This document shows, piece by piece, positions 1-6,283 of a stretch of DNA of 7,198 nucleotides; within the stretch, counting starts at the first letter, position 1; each line of letters begins with the position of its first letter. The stretch comes from Bacillota bacterium. GTDB lineage: Bacteria > Bacillota > UBA4882 > UBA8346. The DNA lies in contig JAEWZY010000063.1 in the NCBI GenBank assembly GCA_023394955.1, positions 1-7,198 on the forward strand, given 5' to 3'. The notes beneath the pieces were generated by a model. The model made no database searches. It saw nothing but the letters and a program-made list of their open reading frames with translations, and was not told the origin of the DNA. The position numbers and the translations under genes were made by a program.

Positions 1-980
1 TAATCTAAAAGAGTGGCGGGAGGTTCCCCCGGACTCCGGCCGGTCAGATAACGCGAATAGTTCTCAATCCCCTGGCAGTATCCAACCTCCTCCATCATTT
101 CCAGGTCAAAACGGGTGCGTTGTTCCAGTCGTTGCGATTCTAGAAGAAACCCCTCTTCCCGTAGTTCCCTCAGCCTCTCTTCTAATTCGGATCCAATAGA
201 GGCTACCGCCAGCTTCATCTTCTCTTGGGAAGTGATATAGTGGGTGGCCGGATAAATCGCTACCTCATCCATGTTTTTCAGCACTTCGCCGGTCATCGGG
301 TCTACTTCGATTATTTTCTCGACCTCATCGCCAAAAAGCTCGATCCGGATAATACTCTCCCCATAAACCGGAATAATCTCAATCACATCGCCCCGGACCC
401 GGAAGGTGCCCCTGGTAAAACCGATGTCGTTCCGGGCATACTGGATGCCAACCAGCCGCCTGAGAATCTGGTCCCGTTCTCGAAATTCTCCTGATTTCAG
501 GGAAAGGGTCAATGCTTCATAGTCTTCCGGAGATCCCAAACCATAAATACAGGAGACGCTAGCTACGATAATAACATCCTTACGGGAAAGCAATGCCGAG
601 GTCGCCGCATGTCGCAATCGGTCGATCTCATCATTAATACTGGAATCCTTTTCAATATATAGATCGGACTGAGGGACATAAGCTTCCGGTTGATAATAAT
701 CGTAATAACTAACAAAGTACTCAACCGCATTTTCAGGAAAGAACTCCTTAAACTCGCTATATAACTGAGCGGCGAGGGTTTTATTATGGGCAAGTATTAA
801 GGCTGGCTTTTGGGCAGCCTCAATCACCTTGGCCATGGTGAAAGTTTTTCCGGAACCAGTGACCCCTAATAATACTTGATCCCGCAAGCCGTTTTTTATT
901 CCCGCCGTTAATTGGACGATGGCCTCCGGCTGATCCCCGGCAGGTTTAAACTCAGAATGAAACCGGAATTCATTCTTCAA
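1..980 (-). CDS. uvrB: UvrABC system protein B, N-terminal half (runs off left edge)
   Basis: This is the damage-verifying helicase-like subunit of nucleotide excision repair, acting in the cytoplasm with UvrA and UvrC. About 326 codons are present, roughly half of a normal UvrB of 660-690 residues; the C-terminal half lies beyond position 1. Visible landmarks are FHSEFKPAGDQPEAI near residues 7-21, the Walker A motif GVTGSGKT at 39-46, LAHNKTLAAQLYSEFK at 63-78, and the aromatic beta-hairpin region YFVSYYDYYQPEAYVPQSD at 88-106, which clamps DNA strands. SCIYGLGSPEDY follows at 143-154. The frame is open throughout with no frameshift. I chose the TTG start at 980-978 because an AAGAGGTG ribosome binding site sits 7 bases upstream and no in-frame ATG lies nearby. 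A LexA box and promoter precede it, so SOS induction is expected. Identity is very secure; only the exact start is an interpretation. Confidence 0.97.
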   Translation of the reverse strand, partial: MKNEFRFHSEFKPAGDQPEAIVQLTAGIKNGLRDQVLLGVTGSGKTFTMAKVIEAAQKPALILAHNKTLAAQLYSEFKEFFPENAVEYFVSYYDYYQPEAYVPQSDLYIEKDSSINDEIDRLRHAATSALLSRKDVIIVASVSCIYGLGSPEDYEALTLSLKSGEFRERDQILRRLVGIQYARNDIGFTRGTFRVRGDVIEIIPVYGESIIRIELFGDEVEKIIEVDPMTGEVLKNMDEVAIYPATHYITSQEKMKLAVASIGSELEERLRELREEGFLLESQRLEQRTRFDLEMMEEVGYCQGIENYSRYLTGRSPGEPPATLLD

Positions 981-1013
981 AAAATTACACCTCTTAGATT
1001 AATTGTAATTTCT

Positions 1014-1041
1014 ATTTTAACGAATTTTTTTAACAAATCAA
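1014..1041 (-). promoter_or_regulatory. Probable sigma-A promoter of uvrB
   Basis: On the minus strand a TTGATT -35 element (1041-1036) is followed, after 16 bases, by a TAAAAT -10 element (1019-1014). Transcription would start near 1006, giving a short leader before the TTG start at 980. The spacing and the adjacent LexA box support it, but the region is very A+T-rich and matches arise easily by chance. Confidence 0.5.
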
Positions 1042-1042
1042 T

Positions 1043-1056
1043 CGAACACATATTCG
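1043..1056. promoter_or_regulatory. LexA/DinR SOS box upstream of uvrB
   Basis: The sequence CGAACACATATTCG matches the Bacillus-type SOS operator consensus CGAACRNRYGTTYG at all but one defined position, and is a near-perfect inverted repeat (CGAAC / ATTCG arms). It lies two bases upstream of the proposed uvrB -35 element and 63 bases from the start codon, where bound LexA would block polymerase. uvrB is a known SOS gene in Bacillus subtilis. The site is about 180 bases from the divergent gene at 1238 and probably does not control it. Confidence 0.8.
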
Positions 1057-1237
1057 ATATTTCTTCTCAAATTCCTGCCTCTCAATAATCTTTTAAAGAC
1101 ATCTGTGTAATCCTAGTCTAAAATTAAGCCCAAATCTCCACAAAGGAATCAGACATAATTTGCCGAAAATTAAAAAAAACTTTATTAAGCTTTCTTTTAA
1201 TTTGTAATTTTTTACATGATAATGAGGTGGGGATCTT

Positions 1238-1747
1238 ATGGAAGTCAAGGAAAGTTTTGAATCTCTATTGAAAACCGGTGAAACAAATTTGAAAACAGGT
1301 ATCGACCAAATCCGTTATGAATTGGCCAAAAAAGGGCTTTCGAAAACTCCTTCCGGGGCCGACATTTACCTTGATCAATGCATTGATTTATTGTCGAATG
1401 AGATCCATAAAGCCTTAGGAGAAATCAAGTCCTTAATTTACAAACCCAAAGAATGGGAGCCAATCCGCGCCTTATTAAATCATTTTATTGAAGAACAATG
1501 TGAAGCTTTCTATGATTTTCTAGTAAACAATTGGGAACAACCATCCGTTCAAGTTTTAAACCAGCTTACCTTGGTTAAGTCATCTGTCAAACAAGAAAAC
1601 GGTATTTTCATTGATCGTCAAAAATTAAAGCTCTCCAGGGGAGAGCATCTAGCGAAAGATATCATCAAAATCCTCGTTTTTGGCCTAGCCGCCGGTATCG
1701 TAGCATTCTTACTCAAAGTCATCTTGTCACGTTATGGATACATGTGA
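1238..1747 (+). CDS. Unrecognised protein with C-terminal membrane anchor
   Basis: The 169-residue product is not one I recognise. Residues 1-140 are mostly polar and rich in Glu and Lys with helical character (for example ESFESLLKTGETNLKTGIDQ), without an evident enzymatic motif or signal peptide. Residues about 142-164 form a single hydrophobic segment (IIKILVFGLAAGIVAFLLKV) followed by a short basic tail, so the protein is probably tail-anchored with a large cytoplasmic domain. The ATG is supported by GAGGTGG at 1224-1230, 7 bases upstream. Promoter candidates are weak: AAGACA-17-TAAAAT at 1096-1124 and TTGCCG-17-TATTAA at 1160-1188. It diverges from uvrB with a 257-base intergenic region. 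The stop codon directly abuts an IS91-type transposase remnant, so the last few residues may derive from, or have been altered by, that insertion. That it is coding is likely from the start signal, length and protein-like composition; its function is unknown. Confidence 0.75.
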   Translation: MEVKESFESLLKTGETNLKTGIDQIRYELAKKGLSKTPSGADIYLDQCIDLLSNEIHKALGEIKSLIYKPKEWEPIRALLNHFIEEQCEAFYDFLVNNWEQPSVQVLNQLTLVKSSVKQENGIFIDRQKLKLSRGEHLAKDIIKILVFGLAAGIVAFLLKVILSRYGYM

Positions 1748-2038
1748 GTTCTCAAATAAGTTGACAAAAACACACCCATCGAATGGCGATTTTTACTCAA
1801 AGAATTGTTAGTCTTCAGGATGGCCCGGGTAACTTTTGCTTGGCGCGATTACAAAGCTGATAATCGGGCCAAGTTGATGACTCTTGTAATTCAATGTTTT
1901 TTTATGTTGCCTCTCGGGGGATGGGGAAATTATGCCTTTTTTAACCAAACTATGTTTATTGGCCTTTTTGACTCCTTGGCGGTTAAATATTATGGTCTAA
2001 AACAAAGACAAAACCGGATTTGGTATAGAGAGACTTAA
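1748..2038 (+). pseudogene. Degenerate IS91-family (Y2/Transposase_32) transposase fragment
   Basis: Segments in different frames line up in order with the C-terminal part of IS91-type transposases. First comes THRMAIFTQRIVSLQDG (1774-1824), resembling the family pattern YTHRxAISNxRLLSLxDG. After one extra base at 1825, RVTFAWRDYKADNRAKLMTL (1826-1885) resembles the pattern VTFRWKDYKDGNRxKTMTL. Next are LP-G-G-K-like residues and YAFFNQ (about 1911-1950), resembling LPKGFVKIRYYGFxxNR, again needing a frame change. GTTCTCAAA at 1748-1756 may be the preceding VLK of VLKYLxRYTHR. Frameshifts and the missing catalytic N-terminal region mean it cannot be functional. An open frame continues to 2038 but shows no further clear similarity. 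The family match is from memory of its conserved blocks, without a search. The frame from 1805 alone has no good ribosome binding site, so a genuine 72-77 residue gene is less likely. Confidence 0.68.
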
Positions 2039-2048
2039 GGAAATATTG

Positions 2049-2082
2049 AAACTCCAAATGCCACAGGTGTTTGGGGTTTTTT
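2049..2082 (+). terminator. Rho-independent terminator of the plus-strand unit
   Basis: The arm AAACTCCAAA (2049-2058) pairs with TTTGGGGTTT (2070-2079), allowing a G-U pair, around an 11-base loop, and a T run extends to 2082. It would end transcription coming from the gene at 1238 through the transposase remnant. Confidence 0.65.
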
Positions 2083-2156
2083 GCTTGCTCAACCAAGGTG
2101 CTTTTGTCATGTTTTTGCGATTATTATTAAGTCATCGCTAATAAACGGCTCGCAAT

Positions 2157-2189
2157 AAAAGCCCATCGGAAATAATCCGGTGGGCTTTT
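2157..2189. terminator. Bidirectional terminator between convergent units, mainly for the DUF2264 gene
   Basis: AAAAGCCCATCGGA (2157-2170) pairs with TCCGGTGGGCTTTT (2176-2189) around a 5-base loop, with a single non-Watson-Crick position. On the minus strand it begins 8 bases past the stop at 2198 and is followed by TTTTATT, the classic layout. On the plus strand it has a T tract as well, so it probably works in both directions. Confidence 0.85.
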
Positions 2190-2197
2190 AACCTTAG

Positions 2198-4252
2198 TTA
2201 ACAAGACTTATACCCGTCAATATTCTTAAAATCAACCTCATATTTTCGGTTATCGGCTAAAAGAATCTCCGCCCCAAAAACCGATCCGGATGGCGTAACC
2301 TCCATAATTTTAATATTTTTGACCGGAGATAATTCCCCTTCGGTCCATGCCGTGTCTTCCGTCTTATGAAGCATCACCGCAATCATTAACTCCAACGCCG
2401 GATTTTTAGCGGTCCGTTTCCGGTAAGCATATAAAACCGTACTCTCCTCGGCCTCCGCATTCCGCCCTTGATGGACCAAACTTGATACTTGGTCCCACCC
2501 GTGATAGGTGATTAACGCCAATCTTCTGCCGGGAACCGCCGCGGTAATCACTTTTTTGGTTTGATCATCAACTAAGTCAACGGCCGCTTTATTACCGCCC
2601 TGATGGGGCAACCCGTAGTGGCCGAGGGTCAACTCGTGTTCAAAAGCCAGGCGGCAGCGATCCACCCGGATTATGCCGCCGGGGATGACGATCTCCGCCA
2701 GATCAATGATGTATCCCACTCCGTTATTCGGCGGTTTCCTCATGATCAACTGCCGGTAGATAACATCATTTCGCACACCGTTAAAAAGAACGCTCTGGGA
2801 AGTAGTGAAGATCCTGTTCCGGTCCGAATCATTGGCTACGGTAAGCCCGGTGAGATAAAAATTGATATCATCGCCCCGCAAATCCCTAGGATCCAGACTC
2901 CGGAAACTGTATTCCATGGCGGTCCCGCCGCCGGGATTATGGTCTTCCCAGGGGAAATGAGTGTTATAAGCCAGTTTGGAATAATTATGGTCGTCATAAT
3001 AAACTTTACCGGGAATAATCTCGGAAGTGCCGGTCTTCCCGTGGTTGACCAGAACTAGTCCCGGTTCTTCAAGAATCGCCGAATTCGAGTCATTGCCCAG
3101 TCCCTCCCAAAATCCTTCGTTTTCCCGGGCGGTCCAAAACGGCGAATCATCCGGTAAAGCCAGGCAGATAAATGGCAAAAACATCAGAAACGGGCTGGCC
3201 GGACAACTGTAGTTTTGCAACATATATTCCTTATGCCCGTAAAATCCCAGACTGGGAATATCGTTTTCGTAAAAATCCTCCCGGGCGACGAATTGGAGCA
3301 ACGAACCGGAACAGAGCCTCCTGGCCCAACCGGGATCCAAAGGGGACTCGCCTCGCAACATGAAAGAAACCGGGAACCCGCCGGAGATCCAGGTCCGGTA
3401 ACAAATGCTCCGGGCCCACATATTGATGTATCCGTTCCTGGCAAAAAAGTTGGGATAGGTCTTCAACAGTTCCCGGGCTGATTCTTCAATCGCCGCCGCG
3501 ATCTCCGGATAATATTGATCGCCGAAAGCCCTGCACCAGATGAGCCCATAGACCACAAACAAACTGATTGTATAATAATTATAAGTCTGCTCCAGGTACC
3601 AGCCTTTGCCCGAATGATAGGAAATCACCCATAAAAGATGGCTCTTTAATAGTTCGTCGTCGATCTGATACCCGTTTTTCTTGAGGAAGGAAAGGGCCTC
3701 GATATTAAAGATCCTCCAGTTGTTTTGGGTGGTGCGGTGATGGGCCCATTTGGAGATGGTCACCGCCATTTCGTCTTGTTGTTCCTTGGTGTAATGGGGC
3801 CAGATCAGGTCCGGCATCAATAATAAAGTTTTGAATAACCCCCCGAACTCGCAGGTGAACTGGTAGGTGGCGTCGGGCAGCTCCTCCGGGAGCGGCAACG
3901 AGTTGGGATGTCCGGGAGTTAGGGAGTTATACAATTGCCGGCAATAGTAATCCTTTAACTTGATATTGTTAATGGTTACATCAGGGTCGGCGTGCATCAG
4001 GGGACCCGCCAGCGTCAAAGTCCGCTCCAAAGCTTCAAACTCAAAGGAGCGGCAACGCCAGACCGGGTCATTAGGTTGGGGATAGGTCTTCCCCGGAACC
4101 ACCGGGAATACCAGCGGGGTATCAATCGAATCCACCTGCTTAAAGGCCCGCTCCAATAAATATTCAGCGAGTTCCAGGTAATGCTTTTTAGTCATCCCCG
4201 TATAAGGGCTTAACTTGAAATCGGGTTCCTTTACTTCATAAGCGTTTTTCAT
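2198..4252 (-). CDS. DUF2264 family protein, probable carbohydrate-active enzyme
   Basis: The 684-residue product has the layout of DUF2264 (PF10022) proteins: an alpha-helical, probably alpha/alpha-barrel N-terminal domain (about 1-390) and a beta-rich C-terminal part (about 390-684). Family-like blocks are WRCRSFEFEALERTL at 65-79, NNWRIFNIEALSF at 177-189, GKGWYLEQTYNYYTISLFVV at 215-234, FARNGYINMWARSICYRTWI at 270-289 and LQNYSCPASPFLMFL at 345-359. There is no signal peptide, so it is probably cytoplasmic and would act on imported oligosaccharides. Members lie in polysaccharide-use loci, and I recall, without being able to check, that some are classed as GH154 beta-glucuronidases; the substrate here is unknown. 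The ATG has GAGGAG 5 bases upstream. A membrane-protein reading frame ends 10 bases before this start, which implies translational coupling in an older operon. The gene is visibly G+C-richer than the dehydrogenase and cupin to its right. Family assignment is good; the catalytic role is inference. Confidence 0.85.
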   Translation of the reverse strand: MKNAYEVKEPDFKLSPYTGMTKKHYLELAEYLLERAFKQVDSIDTPLVFPVVPGKTYPQPNDPVWRCRSFEFEALERTLTLAGPLMHADPDVTINNIKLKDYYCRQLYNSLTPGHPNSLPLPEELPDATYQFTCEFGGLFKTLLLMPDLIWPHYTKEQQDEMAVTISKWAHHRTTQNNWRIFNIEALSFLKKNGYQIDDELLKSHLLWVISYHSGKGWYLEQTYNYYTISLFVVYGLIWCRAFGDQYYPEIAAAIEESARELLKTYPNFFARNGYINMWARSICYRTWISGGFPVSFMLRGESPLDPGWARRLCSGSLLQFVAREDFYENDIPSLGFYGHKEYMLQNYSCPASPFLMFLPFICLALPDDSPFWTARENEGFWEGLGNDSNSAILEEPGLVLVNHGKTGTSEIIPGKVYYDDHNYSKLAYNTHFPWEDHNPGGGTAMEYSFRSLDPRDLRGDDINFYLTGLTVANDSDRNRIFTTSQSVLFNGVRNDVIYRQLIMRKPPNNGVGYIIDLAEIVIPGGIIRVDRCRLAFEHELTLGHYGLPHQGGNKAAVDLVDDQTKKVITAAVPGRRLALITYHGWDQVSSLVHQGRNAEAEESTVLYAYRKRTAKNPALELMIAVMLHKTEDTAWTEGELSPVKNIKIMEVTPSGSVFGAEILLADNRKYEVDFKNIDGYKSC

Positions 4253-4261
4253 TTTTACTCC

Positions 4262-4447
4262 TCATTTCACATTAAACACCATCTGGGCCGGACTGACGAA
4301 CTTCAAAGCGATCATCAGGGCAAGTATCGCCGTCAGAAAGTAAATCACCGCCATCGCGGCAATCGCTTGGATCGGCCGGAACCCAGCCCCCGGTCCGGAG
4401 TTGGCCGGCCTGGCGTACACGAATTTTCCCAGGTTGGCTTTGCACCA
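4262..4447 (-). pseudogene. 3' fragment of a membrane-protein gene
   Basis: A reading frame of 61 codons ends with TGA at 4264-4262, overlapping the ribosome binding site of the DUF2264 gene. It encodes a basic loop (NLGKFVYARPANSGPGAGF), then one strongly hydrophobic helix (AIAAMAVIYFLTAILALMIA) and a short tail ending VSPAQMVFNVK. This looks like the final transmembrane segment of a larger permease or polytopic protein. The frame is closed upstream by a TGA at 4450-4448, no ATG is available, and the only GTG (4423-4421) has a poor ribosome binding site, so the 5' portion appears to be lost. The competing open frame on the same strand (4272-4463) gives an Arg/Asp/Gly-rich, non-protein-like sequence and is a shadow. 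The hydrophobic helix and the tight spacing to the next gene argue for a once-real operon partner, perhaps a sugar transporter. The family is not identifiable from this piece. Confidence 0.6.
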
Positions 4448-4448
4448 T

Positions 4449-4487
4449 CAATCCATAATCCATAATGTTTCATCAAGTAATGGATTG
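4449..4487. repeat. Short tandem and inverted repeats at the truncation boundary
   Basis: ATCCATA occurs twice in tandem (4451-4457 and 4458-4464). CAATCCAT (4449-4456) forms a perfect 8-base inverted repeat with ATGGATTG (4480-4487). The repeats begin exactly where the open frame of the truncated membrane protein stops, so they may mark a deletion junction, but short A+T-rich repeats can also occur by chance. Confidence 0.5.
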
Positions 4488-4707
4488 CTTACTGTTTGAA
4501 AGCCGCTTCCTTCGTTGACTCTTTCTTTGAAAATACATTCTAGTTTTATCTCAACGAGGGTCTATTTTTATCCCCATTAACAACTCCTATAAGGGTTTCC
4601 CGGTTTTTCTTAACACAGGACAATTTCCCCTCGAATAACAAGATTAGATTCGACCATTGGATACATTACCGGAAAGTTGGGTCCGCAATATGCTTTAACA
4701 ATTCTTA
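4488..4707. other. Non-coding spacer, no gene recognised
   Basis: This A+T-rich stretch has no open frame with both a start signal and a recognisable product. On the minus strand a short frame that overlaps the dehydrogenase's end runs on to a TAA near 4612 and reads CGPNFPVMYPMVESNLVIRG. It looks mildly protein-like but is too short and unsupported to call a gene. The spacer separates the dehydrogenase from the older membrane protein/DUF2264 unit. I see no clear terminator or promoter in it. Confidence 0.5.
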
Positions 4708-5694
4708 TCAATACCTTTTGTTGATAATTCTAGCTTTGTTAACTAAATTAGGACATTCGCATCCTTTTAGAATATGAACAAGATTTTGAGCAGAAGCCCA
4801 AGAAGAAGCCTTAATAGCTTCAATAGAGTTACCTCCGGAATGGGAGGTGATTACAAAATTGTCCAAATCAAATAATTTTGGTCTTTTCGTTGGTGGCTCT
4901 TTCTTTAGCACATCAAAACCAGCTCCCCTTATTCTTCTTGTGGCCAAGGCATCATAGAGCGCCTCTTCATCTACCAAGCCGCCTCTGGCGACATTTAACA
5001 AAACAGCAGAAGGTTTCATCATTTCGATACGCTTTCGATTAATAAGATTAGTTGTTTCCGGAGTCTTGGGAATATGAAGCGTGATAAAATCGGCCTTCTT
5101 TACTAGTTCATCAATTTCCACCAGGATGAGCTCATGGTTATTAACAAAATCCAAATCAGGATGCGGTTCAGAAGCCAAAATGTCCATCTTAAACCCTTTT
5201 GCTCTTAAAGCAACTTCTTTCCCAATTCTACCGAGCCCAATAATTCCTATGGTTTTTTCCGCAATATCATGGCTGCGATCCAATGGCCACGTATTCTCCT
5301 CGGTGACTCTTTTGTAAGTATAGACAATTTTTTTGGATACCGCGAGCATAAGCCCGAAAGTGAGGTCTGCTACAGAGTTGGCATTTGTTCCCGGCACATT
5401 GGTAACGGCAATCCCCACTTTGCTGGCATAATCAATATTGATATTGTCAACCCCGACCCCAGTTTTACTAATTACCTTTAACTTTGTAGCATGCTTTATT
5501 ACTTTTTCACTAAATTCATCATTACCGATGATTACAGCATCTATATCACCGATCATAGAAATAAGTTGTTCTTCCGACATTCTCTTTCCTTTATAGGGAT
5601 TATCTACAATTTCACATCCTTGTTCCGTTAAATATCTAATAGGTTCCTCTGATGCTGTTCCAAAATTTAATGATGTAACGAGTACCTTATACAA
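4708..5694 (-). CDS. NAD-dependent D-2-hydroxyacid dehydrogenase (phosphoglycerate dehydrogenase-like)
   Basis: This cytoplasmic oxidoreductase of 328 residues interconverts a D-2-hydroxyacid and its 2-keto acid. The substrate-binding half includes SKTGVGVDNINIDYASKVGI (76-95) and VPGTNANSVADLTFGLMLAV (100-119). The Rossmann motif GLGRIG is at 153-158, and a glutamate (176) sits near the end of the second strand, where an acidic residue selects NAD. The catalytic set is present: Arg237 in NVARGGLVDEEAL, Glu266 in KKEPP and His285 in TSHSGGNS. Family members usually read HIGG or HTGG at the last motif, so the Ser is a mild variant. There is no C-terminal ACT regulatory domain, and the length fits short PGDH-like enzymes rather than biosynthetic SerA with its extension. 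The start is TTG, supported by GGGAGG 7 bases upstream. It follows the cupin gene after 177 bases and, from context, probably acts in sugar-acid or hydroxy-acid metabolism. The substrate cannot be read from the sequence. Confidence 0.92.
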   Translation of the reverse strand: MYKVLVTSLNFGTASEEPIRYLTEQGCEIVDNPYKGKRMSEEQLISMIGDIDAVIIGNDEFSEKVIKHATKLKVISKTGVGVDNINIDYASKVGIAVTNVPGTNANSVADLTFGLMLAVSKKIVYTYKRVTEENTWPLDRSHDIAEKTIGIIGLGRIGKEVALRAKGFKMDILASEPHPDLDFVNNHELILVEIDELVKKADFITLHIPKTPETTNLINRKRIEMMKPSAVLLNVARGGLVDEEALYDALATRRIRGAGFDVLKKEPPTKRPKLFDLDNFVITSHSGGNSIEAIKASSWASAQNLVHILKGCECPNLVNKARIINKRY

Positions 5695-5756
5695 TTCGAT
5701 TCCTCCCTTGAATAATCAGTTGGAATTCAAACACCTAATACTCTTGGGATTTGGAA

Positions 5757-5791
5757 TATTTACCGTATCTTGAATAATAGAACCGTAAATA
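5757..5791. promoter_or_regulatory. Imperfect inverted repeat, candidate operator before the dehydrogenase
   Basis: TATTTACCGT (5757-5766) and ACCGTAAATA (5782-5791) form a 9-of-10 inverted repeat with a 15-base centre, about 63 bases upstream of the dehydrogenase start. The arms also share ACCGTA as a direct repeat. The AACCGTAAATAA portion (5781-5792) reads TTATTTACGGTT on the minus strand and resembles a site upstream of the cupin. A regulator-binding site is inferred only from symmetry and position. Confidence 0.4.
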
Positions 5792-5845
5792 AGATCTATC
5801 CTAACTAAGCATTTTCCTATATTTTAACTACAAATAAAGCCTCTC

Positions 5846-5867
5846 TCCGACCATTAGTTATGTCGGA
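5846..5867. terminator. Small hairpin after the cupin gene, possible weak terminator or attenuator
   Basis: TCCGAC (5846-5851) and GTCGGA (5862-5867) form a 6-base-pair hairpin with a 10-base loop, starting 5 bases beyond the cupin stop. On the minus strand no proper U tract follows (GAGAGGCTTTATTTG), so it could instead be an mRNA 3'-end stabiliser or a partial terminator. Confidence 0.35.
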
Positions 5868-5871
5868 AATT

Positions 5872-6216
5872 TTATGACGGGACGTAATTCTTGATCTCAA
5901 TGTATTTTATCGGACTTGAACCATTATTATCAATGCCATGCACTTCCCACGATGGTATGTAGACAGCCAAGCCAGGCACAATATCCACTCGATCTTCGCC
6001 AAGATATAATTTCCCGCAACCGGAAATGATATAGTAAAAAGAATCTTCTCTGTGTGAATGCGACGGGACCCTACCGTTCGGTTTCACTGTCTGTAAAAGT
6101 ACAGCAAATGACTCCGACTCTTCCGCTCTAAGTAATACTTTAGTAAACCCTTTATCAAAGGTCGATGATTCTTTCCATTCAATATCGTTTTCATTGAGGT
6201 AAAGATGGTTTTTCAC
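5872..6216 (-). CDS. Single-domain cupin protein
   Basis: The 114-residue product is a small beta-barrel cupin. Motif 1 is GRVPSHSHREDSFYYIISG (48-66), with His53 and His55; the glutamate that normally completes the metal site is absent at its usual place, with Ser59 there and Asp58 beside it. Motif 2 is PGLAVYIPSWEVHGIDNNG (81-99), with His93 and a PSW in place of the usual PxG. Three histidines could still hold a metal ion. Such stand-alone cupins range from sugar and keto-acid isomerases and epimerases to dioxygenases and sensors, so the reaction is open. The GTG start is supported by AGGAGGA at 6226-6232, 9 bases upstream; the ATG at 6228-6226 lies out of frame. It sits between the enolase-superfamily gene (113 bases) and the dehydrogenase (177 bases), which suggests a step in the same pathway, perhaps handling an unstable keto or lactone intermediate. 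Confidence 0.88.
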   Translation of the reverse strand: MKNHLYLNENDIEWKESSTFDKGFTKVLLRAEESESFAVLLQTVKPNGRVPSHSHREDSFYYIISGCGKLYLGEDRVDIVPGLAVYIPSWEVHGIDNNGSSPIKYIEIKNYVPS

Positions 6217-6283
6217 CTGAATACATCCTCCTGATTAATATTCCCATAACAAGAAGATAAATCTTATATCTTATACTTTACTG

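Noticed and set aside
225..793. Open frames of 89 codons (plus) and 76 codons (minus) near the left edge
   Set aside because: Both fall inside uvrB, which reads continuously in another minus-strand frame with canonical motifs.
1761..1766. Exact TTGACA -35 consensus on the plus strand just after the tail-anchored gene
   Set aside because: No acceptable -10 element lies 16-18 bases downstream, and the bases are better explained as part of the decayed transposase sequence.
2115..2155. TTGCGA ... TCGCAA inverted arms between the two terminators
   Set aside because: Only 6 bases long and separated by 29 bases; too weak to call as an element end or regulatory site.
2603..3058. A 151-codon plus-strand open frame opposite the DUF2264 gene
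   Set aside because: It lies wholly antisense to a well-supported gene, has no convincing start signal, and arises from the G+C-rich codon use of that gene.
3184..3481. Several overlapping 60-90 codon frames on both strands
   Set aside because: All are out-of-frame or antisense shadows of the DUF2264 coding region, with Pro/Gly/Arg-rich compositions.
4705..4727. TTATCAA / TTGATAA inverted repeat at the end of the dehydrogenase gene
   Set aside because: The stem is all A-T except one pair, overlaps the coding end, and is not followed by a U tract, so it is a poor terminator candidate.
6262..6275. Tandem TCTTATA repeat upstream of the cupin
   Set aside because: Two 7-base copies in an A+T-rich gap are not enough to claim an operator or repeat family.
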